Source of the DNA: Actinoplanes ianthinogenes
GTDB taxonomy: Bacteria > Actinomycetota > Actinomycetes > Mycobacteriales > Micromonosporaceae
Length of the DNA stretch: 64,000 nt
Assembly: GCF_018324205.1 (NCBI RefSeq)
Contig: NZ_AP023356.1
Span: forward strand, 62,001 to 126,000
Reading direction: 5' to 3'
Shown: piece after piece, positions 25,201 to 31,705 of the stretch
Numbering within the stretch: the first letter of the stretch is position 1
Layout: every line of letters begins with the position of its first letter
The notes under the pieces: model-generated
Seen by the model: the letters and a program-made list of their open reading frames with translations, nothing else
Told to the model about the DNA's origin: nothing
Database searches by the model: none
Position numbers and translations under genes: made by a program

Positions 25201-26229
25201 GATCTCGCGCGCGATCTCCAGGGCGGTCTTGCCCTTGGCGTGCACCGCGCAGGTGATCGAGCCGACGGTCGCCATGACAGCGTGGTCGTCGGCGGGCAGC
25301 TCGGCGCGATAACCGGCGTCCGCGGTGGTGACCACCCGGGCGAGCACGGCCGACTTCCCGACACCGGGCGAACCGGTGACGACCAGCACCCGGCGGTCCG
25401 TCGCCGGGCGATCCAGCCAGTCGACGATCCGGCGCAGGGCGGCGGTGCGGCCGCGGAATCGGTAGCCGGCCTCGGCGTCCGTGGTGACCCCGCGCGATCG
25501 GGGCCGCCAGTGCCGCCCGGCCTCCCGGTCGTCCCCGAGCTGCCACGCGTCCCGGCGGTGGAACTCCGGCTCCGGTCGCACCGCTTCCCGGCCCCAGGTC
25601 TCCGTCTGGGGAGCCGACCAGTCGGCCAGCACGCTCAGGTGCTCGTCGGGCAGGAAGGCGTCGATCTGGGCCAGCGTCAACGCCTGCGCGTCACCCCGCC
25701 GCTCCCCGCGGGCCAGGGCCCGCCCGACGATGCCGACGACGGCGTCGTACTCCGGCACCCACAGCCCGGCGCCGCTGAACCCCTGCTCCACCGGGTAGGG
25801 CGAGTCCGTGTCCAGCCGTACGCACCCATATCCGAGCTGGGCGCCGACCCGGCCGCTCGCCTCGTTGCCGTGCAGCCGGCTGGTGACCGGAAACCCGAAC
25901 GCCCACCAGCGCAGCCCGGCCAGCGCCGCCGGCTCGGGCCGTCTCAGCCGGGCCGCGGCGACCGGCAGGTCCTCGTCGAAATGCAGCACCGCCACGTCGG
26001 CGATCTCCGCGTCGTCCGGATCCGCGACGATCCGGGCCACCCGCCACCGGGTCCGCCACGCCGCGCCGACTTTCGGGAACGACACCCAGAGCGGCTCGTC
26101 CTGCTCCGGGATCAGGTGGGCGCAGGTCAACGCCCGGCGCGGGGAGATGGCCACCGCGGTGCCCAGCGGCGCCGACCCCGTCCTGGCGGCATGCACCGCG
26201 AGCGTCCACGGATCCGCGACGCCCGACAT
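22234..26229 (-). CDS. Trypsin-like protease / STAND NTPase / WD40 protein
   Basis: The 1331-residue protein has three parts. Residues 1-210 form a trypsin-like protease with triad H38 (TCAHL), D78 (IADVAVL) and S152 (GFSGAGL). Residues about 265-720 form a STAND-type NTPase with Walker A GSPGVGKS (286-293) and Walker B LVVDAVDEA near 376. From about 728 to the end are 14 WD40-like repeats, mostly ending in WDP, enough for two seven-blade propellers. Proteins of this plan work as switches: ligand binding by the propeller triggers NTP-driven assembly and activates the effector, here a protease. The start at ATG 26229 has no ribosome site and may be leaderless. First gene of a four-gene operon. 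Confidence 0.88.
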   Translation of the reverse strand: MSGVADPWTLAVHAARTGSAPLGTAVAISPRRALTCAHLIPEQDEPLWVSFPKVGAAWRTRWRVARIVADPDDAEIADVAVLHFDEDLPVAAARLRRPEPAALAGLRWWAFGFPVTSRLHGNEASGRVGAQLGYGCVRLDTDSPYPVEQGFSGAGLWVPEYDAVVGIVGRALARGERRGDAQALTLAQIDAFLPDEHLSVLADWSAPQTETWGREAVRPEPEFHRRDAWQLGDDREAGRHWRPRSRGVTTDAEAGYRFRGRTAALRRIVDWLDRPATDRRVLVVTGSPGVGKSAVLARVVTTADAGYRAELPADDHAVMATVGSITCAVHAKGKTALEIAREIARSVSAPLPDDVDDLTAALATRRRRFNLVVDAVDEASSPAEARAVLARIALPLVQNGVNLQVVVGTRRHDAEGDLLSRLGEAAEFVDLDDPAYFAVADLRDYTLATLRRPGNPYADSAVALPVAERIAQLADGNFLVAGLDARMRGLYDTRPADPATVRLSASVDDALYSYLARIPAVDGTPARTLLTALAYAEAPGWSATLWQAAVEALGGRVSEPVLDRFARSAAANFLVETSAAGEEPTFRLFHQALDDALLRDRGAGVLLDERELTRAFLAHGRTVGWAAAPRYLLRSLPGHAQRAGLVDELVADDGYLLHADLLRLIPATTAAGPARARMLRLTPQAIGAGPAERAAMFSVTQVFEGAAPGFAAQPAPYRGRWATVPRRTELLSFEGHTRQVNDVCRMVVDGRSVLATASHDGTVRFWDPVTGTEQQRLHGHTGEVTALCPVTLDGRDLLATVADDGTVRIWDPLTGAQERVFSARTAAVKAICRVAVDGRTLLAVGGDDGIPRILDPVTGAETTRFTGHTGTVKALCRIGGSLATVGEDRTARIWDPAGGAELRRLTGHTAAVNDVCAVGDLLATVSNDRTVRLWDPATGRPEHCLRGHSSPVNGVCTLTLGGEILLATADDDGFIRLWDPATGTQRHVFRGHVGWTRRIRSVLLDGTTLLATAGGDGTARLWEPLVGDEQPRRGDRVDVIVPIHGVALTAGDTGAVRVWDPATGAEREEPDQHVGRVTTICPITLDGESLLVVAMADRTVHFHDPLTGACRRRLARHTGGVSTACPIVIGDRTLLVTGENDGTVRLWDPVTGAARHRWKRHTGRISALCPIEVNGEMLLATAGHGRVGVCDPVTGDARGDQRQLKTLGWVNALRPITVGGRSLLLSGSFRIARISDPVTGAELRRFVGHSGAVNGVCPIDLDGRTAVVTVSEDRTAKVFDTADGRCLVTIPLHHLGLTCAVVGGQLLIGLETGLLAVDLASSLVDFDRVLT

Positions 26230-26408
26230 CGCCACATCGTAACGGCAGTGTCCACGATGGGTTATGACCCCCAAGACCTTCAGATACGCGCGTCCGCTGG
26301 GGTACGGACCGCATGCTCCCGCGCGGGCCGGGCGGGCTGATCTGGCCGCTGGCGCGTCCAGAACGATCAGCCCACCCTTCATTGCCCGCCGTTGGTTCCG
26401 GAGATCAA

Positions 26409-26786
26409 CCCCCAGCTGGCCCCCAGCGCCCTATCCCACCCCCGAAAAGGGCCACCAGCACCAGCCCGACACCCCCGGCTGGCCCCCACGGCCCTAACCC
26501 ATGCCCGGAAAGGGCCACCAGCACCAGCCCGACACCCCCGGCTGGCCCTCAGCGCCCTATCCCCTGCCCGGGAAGGGCCACCAGCACCAGCCCGACACCC
26601 CCGGCTGGCCCCCAGCGCCCTAACCCGTGCCCGGAAAGGGCCACCAGGACCAGCCCGACACCCCCGGCTGGCCCCCAGCGCCCTATCCCATGCCCGGAAA
26701 GGGCCGCCAGGACCAGCCCGACACCCACCGGCTGGCCCTCAGCGCCCTATCCCAAGCCCGGATAGGGCCGCCAGGACCAGCCGGAT
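26409..26786 (+). repeat. Six tandem 63-bp repeats
   Basis: The 596-bp space between the STAND gene (start 26229) and the SRPBCC gene (end 26826) contains six head-to-tail units beginning at 26409, 26472, 26535, 26598, 26661 and 26724. Each has CGGCTGGCCC, GCGCCCTATCCC, CGGAAAGGGCC and ACCAGCCCGACA in order, so each can fold with CCCTATC/CCCTTT pairing to AGGGC. Units differ at a few positions. Because 63 is divisible by three, all frames stay open, giving false reading frames. No other gene is seen in this space. Confidence 0.9.
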
Positions 26787-26825
26787 GCTCATGGCGCGTG
26801 GGATGTCTTCACTGTCCGTGGGTGG

Positions 26826-27332
26826 TTACCGAGAATTCTCGCCGTCCCGGGGGTCCGCAGCGGCCGCTTCCACGGTCCTCGCGAAGATCTCCAGGATGGA
26901 CTTCCAGCCGGCCGAGTAGCCGCCGGGAACCGAGGTGGCGGCCGCCAGTTGCTCCTCGGTGAGCCGCTCCCAGCCGCGATGCTCCAGGGCCACCCGGGTC
27001 AGCGACGGCGCCAGCTCGGTGAACGACAACTCCACCTCGGTCACCGCGGGCAGAATGGTCCAGGTCATCGCGAACCGTTCCGGCGGCTGCCAGGCGATGA
27101 CCTCACCCCACTCGACCTCGGTGCCGTCCGACCAGGTCTCGAAGACCCGGCCGCCGAGCCGGCGCTCGAAGGTCACCGCGGTCACCCGGTCCTGCCCCAG
27201 CGAGTGCGGCCGGGTCGGCCACCAGGAGCCGAGGTCCCGGACGAACACCTCGAAGGTGTGTGCCCGGTCGCTGCGCACGATGGTCTGCTGCCGGATCGGT
27301 GGCCGCCGCAGCGGACGAACGTTGTCGGACAC
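26826..27332 (-). CDS. SRPBCC (AHSA1-like) domain protein
   Basis: The 168-residue protein is a START/AHSA1-like SRPBCC domain, seen in FEVFVRDLGSWWP, RVFETWSDGTEVEWGEV and the C-terminal helix GGYSAGWKSILEIF. Such proteins bind hydrophobic small molecules and are very often encoded beside an ArsR repressor, as here. GTG 27332 has GGGAG five bases upstream and gives a good fit to the domain; an ATG at 27386 would add 18 residues without a ribosome site. It is the third gene of the VOC-ArsR-SRPBCC operon. Confidence 0.85.
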   Translation of the reverse strand: MSDNVRPLRRPPIRQQTIVRSDRAHTFEVFVRDLGSWWPTRPHSLGQDRVTAVTFERRLGGRVFETWSDGTEVEWGEVIAWQPPERFAMTWTILPAVTEVELSFTELAPSLTRVALEHRGWERLTEEQLAAATSVPGGYSAGWKSILEIFARTVEAAAADPRDGENSR

Positions 27333-27395
27333 GCGCACTCCCGGCACTGCTCGGTCGCGACGCCCCGCCGCGCTCGGCCCGATCATGCCAGGCGA

Positions 27396-27749
27396 TCAGG
27401 CCACGTCCGACGATGCTTCCGGGGCGCCGGTGGCCCGGTCCGCCTCGACCAGGCGTCGCCCCACGTCGAGGGCGTCGCTCCACATCGCGTCGAGGAAGTC
27501 GCGCAGCCCGGCCAGGCCCTCGGGCCGCGCGCGGTAGAACCGCCGGGTGCCGGCCCGCCGCTCGCTGACCAGGCCGGCATCCTTCAGAACGGTCAGGTGC
27601 TGGCTGATCGCGGTCCGAGTCACGTCGAACGCCGAGGCGATCTCGCCGGCCGCCAGCTCGTCGGCGGCGACCAGGCGCAGGATCGCCCGCCGGCGCGGCT
27701 CGGCCAGCGCCCGCAGCGCGTCGTCGACCTGCGACTCGTCCTCGAACAC
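27396..27749 (-). CDS. ArsR-family repressor
   Basis: The 117-residue winged-helix protein shows ALAEPRRRAILRLVAADELA and the recognition helix VTRTAISQHLTVLKDAGLV. It has no cysteine cluster, so it is the non-metal subgroup commonly paired with SRPBCC proteins. GTG 27749 lies five bases after the stop of the VOC gene, with GGGGGTGA as ribosome site. It probably controls its own operon. Confidence 0.88.
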   Translation of the reverse strand: MFEDESQVDDALRALAEPRRRAILRLVAADELAAGEIASAFDVTRTAISQHLTVLKDAGLVSERRAGTRRFYRARPEGLAGLRDFLDAMWSDALDVGRRLVEADRATGAPEASSDVA

Positions 27750-27754
27750 TCAGC

Positions 27755-28105
27755 TCACCCCCAGAGGCCCACCGGGTTGCCGTCCGGATCCGCGAACACC
27801 GCGAACCGCCCATAGTCACCGGGCAGCGGAGTCGGCTCGACCAGGGTGGCGCCACCGAGGGCGGTCGCCCGATCCAGCGCCTTCTCCAGATCCTCCACCC
27901 CCACGTAGATCTTTACACCCGCCTCGCCGGCACCCTGCGCCGGGCCGATCCCGCCACCGATCGCCCCGTCCCCCGCCTGGGTGTCCACCAGCGCGTAGTC
28001 CCCGCCCTGCTCGGCGGTCACCCACCCGAACAACTCGCTGTAGAACTCCTTGGCCCGCCGAGCATCACCACTGACGATCTCGAAAAACGCCACCGGACGG
28101 CCCAC
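27755..28105 (-). CDS. VOC-family (glyoxalase-fold) protein
   Basis: The 116-residue protein begins at GTG 28105 after AAGGAGA and covers one VOC superfamily module pair: VAFFEIVSGDARRAKEFYSE, GWVTAEQ and FAVFADPDGNPVGLW. VOC proteins bind metal and include glyoxalases, dioxygenases and antibiotic-resistance binding proteins. The short single-chain size fits the uncharacterised PhnB/glyoxalase-like group. First gene of the three-gene operon. Confidence 0.85.
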   Translation of the reverse strand: MGRPVAFFEIVSGDARRAKEFYSELFGWVTAEQGGDYALVDTQAGDGAIGGGIGPAQGAGEAGVKIYVGVEDLEKALDRATALGGATLVEPTPLPGDYGRFAVFADPDGNPVGLWG

Positions 28106-28177
28106 GACCGTCTCCTTCCCTGGTCGAGCCGGCCGATCGACCGGCACGACAAATGTAAGCTTTCACTAACGTTAGCG

Positions 28178-29356
28178 TCAACTGACAGATTTGGACCGCA
28201 GACCGTGATCGGTCAGGCGGTGCGGTACCAGCCGCTTCTCGGCGGCCGGGGCGCGACGCGTGGTGCAGAGAACGAGCGCGGGGAGCATCGCCGCGGCGGT
28301 GAGGACGAAGGTGAGCGGATAGCCGAGCCACCCGATCGCGAAGCCGGCGAGCAGGGCGCCGGCGGCCATCCCGAGGTCGTAGGCGATGTTCCAGATCGCA
28401 CTGACGCTGAGGGCGGCGCCGGCCGGCGCGCGGTCGTACATCAGGGCCAGGGTCGCGTTCTGGAGCAGGCCGAAGCCGGCGCCGAAGACCAGGGCGCCGC
28501 CGATCACGGCGGCTGGGATGCCGGTCCAGGCCAGCGCGGCCATGCCGGCGGCGGCCAGCGCCACGCCGGGAACGAGCAGCCGCTGCGCGCCGGTGCGGTC
28601 GCCGAGCCGGCCCGCGATCCAGCGGAACCCGGTCGCCGCGGACGGCTGGGCGAGCAGCGCGGCCGACGCGACCCAGGCCGGGCTCCCGGCGACGGCCAGG
28701 GGCAGGAAGGTGACCAGGACCCCGACGGCCGCGGTCGCGAACGCGAAGACCGCCGCGGGCCGGCGCAACGCCGGGTGCAGGCGGATGCGGCCGGCGGATG
28801 CCCTGGCCGACGTGGTGCTCGGCAGGGCGGGGACGGAGGCCAGGGCGGCCAGGGTGAGCACGGTCGTCGCCGCGAACACCGCCGGACACCCCCAGCGATC
28901 CGCGGCCCAGACGCCGGCCGGCAGCGCGACCAGCCCGGAGACCCCGCTGACCATCCCGATCAGCGCGAGGCCCTCACCTCGCCGACCCGCCGGGATCATC
29001 TCGGCCGTCAGGGCGCCGCCGGCGACCACACAGATCGCAAAACCGATTCCCCGTACGACACTGACCGTCACGATCGTGACCGGGTCGGCGTTCACGATCA
29101 GCAGCGCGGCCGGGGCGCCGAGCAGGGTGAGCCCCAGGCCGAGCGACCAGCGGTACCCGAGCCGGGCGGCCAGGTTCGGCGTGAGCAGTTCCCCGGTGAC
29201 CGTGGCCAGCAGCAGTGCCACCGTGGCCAGCCCGGCCGCGCGGCCGTCTTTCGCCAGCAGCGGCACCACCGACAGCGGCAGCCAGAATCCGATCGAGGCG
29301 CCGAGGATCGACACCGAACGCACCATCAGGGGCCGGGTGAGCAGGTCATTCGCCAT
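28178..29356 (-). CDS. MFS transporter
   Basis: The 392-residue protein has 12 predicted helices and MFS-type loops (ARLGYRWSLGLG, GRLGDRTGAQRLL), most like drug or metabolite exporters. It is transcribed away from a MocR-type PLP regulator 47 bp off, and the two promoters overlap, so the regulator probably controls the pump. ATG 29356 lies seven bases after TAGCGT, consistent with a leaderless mRNA. Substrate unknown. Confidence 0.85.
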   Translation of the reverse strand: MANDLLTRPLMVRSVSILGASIGFWLPLSVVPLLAKDGRAAGLATVALLLATVTGELLTPNLAARLGYRWSLGLGLTLLGAPAALLIVNADPVTIVTVSVVRGIGFAICVVAGGALTAEMIPAGRRGEGLALIGMVSGVSGLVALPAGVWAADRWGCPAVFAATTVLTLAALASVPALPSTTSARASAGRIRLHPALRRPAAVFAFATAAVGVLVTFLPLAVAGSPAWVASAALLAQPSAATGFRWIAGRLGDRTGAQRLLVPGVALAAAGMAALAWTGIPAAVIGGALVFGAGFGLLQNATLALMYDRAPAGAALSVSAIWNIAYDLGMAAGALLAGFAIGWLGYPLTFVLTAAAMLPALVLCTTRRAPAAEKRLVPHRLTDHGLRSKSVS

Positions 29357-29363
29357 ATCGACG

Positions 29364-29395
29364 ACGCTAGGGGCGAACCGGCACCCTGATAAGGT
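29364..29395. promoter_or_regulatory. Overlapping face-to-face promoters of the MFS and MocR genes
   Basis: For the minus-strand MFS gene, TTATCA (29392-29387) and TAGCGT (29369-29364) are 17 nt apart and end seven bases before the ATG. For the plus-strand MocR gene, TAAGGT (29390-29395) ends eight bases before its ATG. The TTATCA of one overlaps the TAAGGT of the other, so both cannot easily be occupied at once. Confidence 0.55.
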
Positions 29396-29403
29396 CCAAT
29401 TTC

Positions 29404-30771
29404 ATGCGCGTCGAGTGGGCCGGTTCGGGTCCGGAGCTGCTGGTGACGATCGACCGGGACAGCGGGACCGGGCTACGGGTGCAGCTCGAGGAGCAGTTGC
29501 GCACCGCGATTCGCAGTGGACGCCTGGCCGCCGGGGAGCCGCTGCCGTCCTCCCGGTCGCTGGCGCACACATTGGATCTGTCCCGCGGTCTGGTTCAGGA
29601 CTGCTACGCGCAGTTGCAGGCCGAGGGCTACCTGACCAGCCGGCCCGGCTCCGCGACCCGGGTCGCCGCCACGGCGGCCGGCACCCCGGCGCCGGCGCCC
29701 TCTCCCGTCCCGGCGCGGGCGTCGCGGCACCGGGTCGCCGACTTCGAGCACGGTGTGCCCGACCTCGGACTGGTGCCGCGGGAGGCGTGGGCCTGGGCGA
29801 TCCGGGAGGTCTGCCGCAGCACGCCGAACACCGACTTCGGTTACGGCGAGGCCGTCGGGCACCGGCGGTTGCGGGAGGTGCTGGCGGCCTATCTCACCCG
29901 GGTACGCGCGGTGGCCGCCGGACCCGACGACCTGATCGTCTGCACCGGGATGCAGCAGGCCGTCGACCTGGTGGCGCACGCCCTGGCGGCGGACGGCATC
30001 GACGTGCTGGCCGTGGAGCACCCCGGAAGCGCGCTGCGCCGGACGGCGACGGTGCCGGTCCCGGTCGACGACGAGGGCCTCGACGTGGCGGCGCTGCGGC
30101 GGACCGGCGTACGGGCGGTCTTCGTGACCCCGGCGCACCAGTGGCCGACCGGTGTGGTGCTGACCGGCCCGCGCCGCCTCGACCTGATCGCGTGGGCCCG
30201 GGAGTGCGACGGGCTGATCGTCGAGGACGACTACGACGCCGAGTTCCGGTACGACCGGGATCCGATCGGGTCCCTCCAGGGCCTGGCGCCGGACCGGGTG
30301 GTCTCGCTGGGCACGGTCAGCAAGTCGCTGGCCCCGGCGCTGCGCCTGGGCTGGATCGTCGCGCCGCCCCGGCTGCGCCCCGCCCTGGCCGAGGCCAAGT
30401 GGCTCGCCGACCGCGGCAGTCCCGCCATCGACCAGCTCGCCCTGGCCCTGCTGATCGAGTCGGGCCGGTACGACCGGCACCTGCGCCGGGTCCGCGCCGA
30501 GTATGCGACTCGCCGGGAAACTCTGATCACCGCCCTGAGCAGGCACGCTCCCGGGCTGCCGGTGACCGGGCTGGCGGCCGGCTTCCACGCGATCCTGCAC
30601 CTGCCACCGGGCGTGGACGAGGCCGCGTTCATCGCGGCGGCCGCGGAGCGGGGCGTCGGCCTGTACGGCATGAACCATCCGCCGGCCCGGATCATCCTCG
30701 GTTTCGGCAACACGAAGCGCGCCGAGATCACCGCGGGGATAGCCGCCCTCGCCGACCTGCTGTCCGCCTGA
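29404..30771 (+). CDS. MocR/PdxR-type regulator (GntR HTH fused to aminotransferase)
   Basis: The 455-residue protein has an N-terminal GntR winged helix (about residues 15-80; EEQLRTAIRSGRLAAGEPLP, SSRSLAHTLDLSR) and a fold-type I aminotransferase-like domain (about 110-455). The PLP-binding lysine is K307 in GTVSKSLAPALRLGW, and the PLP aspartate region reads IVEDDYDAEFRYD. MocR proteins use PLP or its adducts as ligand and often activate divergent genes. Here the divergent neighbour is an MFS transporter. Confidence 0.9.
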   Translation: MRVEWAGSGPELLVTIDRDSGTGLRVQLEEQLRTAIRSGRLAAGEPLPSSRSLAHTLDLSRGLVQDCYAQLQAEGYLTSRPGSATRVAATAAGTPAPAPSPVPARASRHRVADFEHGVPDLGLVPREAWAWAIREVCRSTPNTDFGYGEAVGHRRLREVLAAYLTRVRAVAAGPDDLIVCTGMQQAVDLVAHALAADGIDVLAVEHPGSALRRTATVPVPVDDEGLDVAALRRTGVRAVFVTPAHQWPTGVVLTGPRRLDLIAWARECDGLIVEDDYDAEFRYDRDPIGSLQGLAPDRVVSLGTVSKSLAPALRLGWIVAPPRLRPALAEAKWLADRGSPAIDQLALALLIESGRYDRHLRRVRAEYATRRETLITALSRHAPGLPVTGLAAGFHAILHLPPGVDEAAFIAAAAERGVGLYGMNHPPARIILGFGNTKRAEITAGIAALADLLSA

Positions 30772-30962
30772 CCCCGTCCCCTGCCCGGCTCCTCGGGAGG
30801 GCCCGACCGGCACCGCGGCTGCTGGCCGGCGGAGACGGTGGGCGGGTGAGCCGGGGTCCGACTCGCCGCCTCGGCCGGCGCGACGAACTGGCCGATCCCG
30901 ACGAGTGGTGGCGGACGGCTCGCCCTCGATGGCCCGCACCCGGGCCTTGGCCTCGTCGCGGA

Positions 30963-31610
30963 TCAGCGCCGGGCCACCGACAGGGTTTCGGCGTGGGCGT
31001 GGGCGGCCCAGCGTTCGGTCTCGCTGCCCGGCTCGGCCCGGTCGCGGGCGCGGCCCAGCGCGGCGGCGAGGACGGCCAGGCCGAGATCGGGAATCCCGGG
31101 GTCCTGGAGGATCGGGAGGCGCAGCAGCACGCCGGTGTTCTGCACGGCGGTGAGCAGCTGCGCGTCGTCCGGGGCGGCGTCCAGGGTGTGCGCGTGCAGG
31201 AGCATCGTGTCCCGGGCGTTCGCCGCGTCGTGCGGCCGCTTGACCTGCCGGCCGAGATGGGCCTGCGCCAGGTTCGCCAGCACGGCGTAGTCGCCCGGTG
31301 GCGGCTGCCGGGACAGGACCGATCGGTACACCGCGATCGACCGGTCGATGTCGTCGGTGCCCGGCGTGCTCCGGAGGCCGCGCATGTACCGGGTCTTGAG
31401 CGCGAACCCGAGTGCCGCCCACACCCGCTCGGTCACCGCCGGATGCAGGCCGGTCACGCCGGACAGCGTGGTGAGGGTGTCGATCATCCGGTCCAGCAGG
31501 GCGTCCGGGACGTCGTGGTCGCGTTCGGCCAGCGTGTCCGAGATGTCCTGTTCGATCTGGTGCACGGCTTCGCTGAGATGGTCAGTGTCCTCTTGGGATG
31601 TCCCCCGCAT
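30963..31610 (-). CDS. TPR-like helical protein, related to TPR-CHAT N-terminal regions
   Basis: The 215-residue protein is all-helical. The stretch WAALGFALKTRYMR then DDIDRSIAVYRSVLSRQPPPGDYAVLANLAQAHLGR resembles the repeats that precede CHAT protease domains in actinobacteria, but no CHAT domain follows. It may be a stand-alone adaptor or a truncated gene. ATG 31610 lies seven bases after GATACT, suggesting a leaderless mRNA. The 191-bp gap after it (30772-30962) shows nothing convincing. Confidence 0.6.
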   Translation of the reverse strand: MRGTSQEDTDHLSEAVHQIEQDISDTLAERDHDVPDALLDRMIDTLTTLSGVTGLHPAVTERVWAALGFALKTRYMRGLRSTPGTDDIDRSIAVYRSVLSRQPPPGDYAVLANLAQAHLGRQVKRPHDAANARDTMLLHAHTLDAAPDDAQLLTAVQNTGVLLRLPILQDPGIPDLGLAVLAAALGRARDRAEPGSETERWAAHAHAETLSVARR

Positions 31611-31666
31611 GCCGGCGAGTATCGCAGCGACGCTCCGCCCGCGTGGCCCGGGATAGGATGGCGACC

Positions 31667-31705
31667 ATGATCAACGTGAAGGGCGCTCGGCGCCGGATCC
31701 GGTGA
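31667..31705 (+). CDS. Twelve-codon leader ORF overlapping the HEAT-like gene
   Basis: ATG 31667 opens MINVKGARRRIR and stops at TGA 31703-31705, which overlaps the GTG start of the next gene (GTGA). TAGGAT at 31654-31659 is placed to start transcription right at this ATG. The big downstream gene has no ribosome site of its own, so ribosomes probably reach it by finishing this leader peptide. Confidence 0.45.
   Translation: MINVKGARRRIR

Noticed and set aside
26313-26765. Proline/threonine-rich frame over the 63-bp repeats
   Set aside because: The frame is open only because the repeat length is divisible by three. No start region, no ribosome site and no domain.
26409-26786. CRISPR array
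   Set aside because: The repetition is continuous with no unique spacers and there are no cas genes.
30772-30962. Possible gene fragment with RRDELADPDEWW in the gap after the MocR gene
   Set aside because: Too short and without start signal or recognised family; left unannotated.
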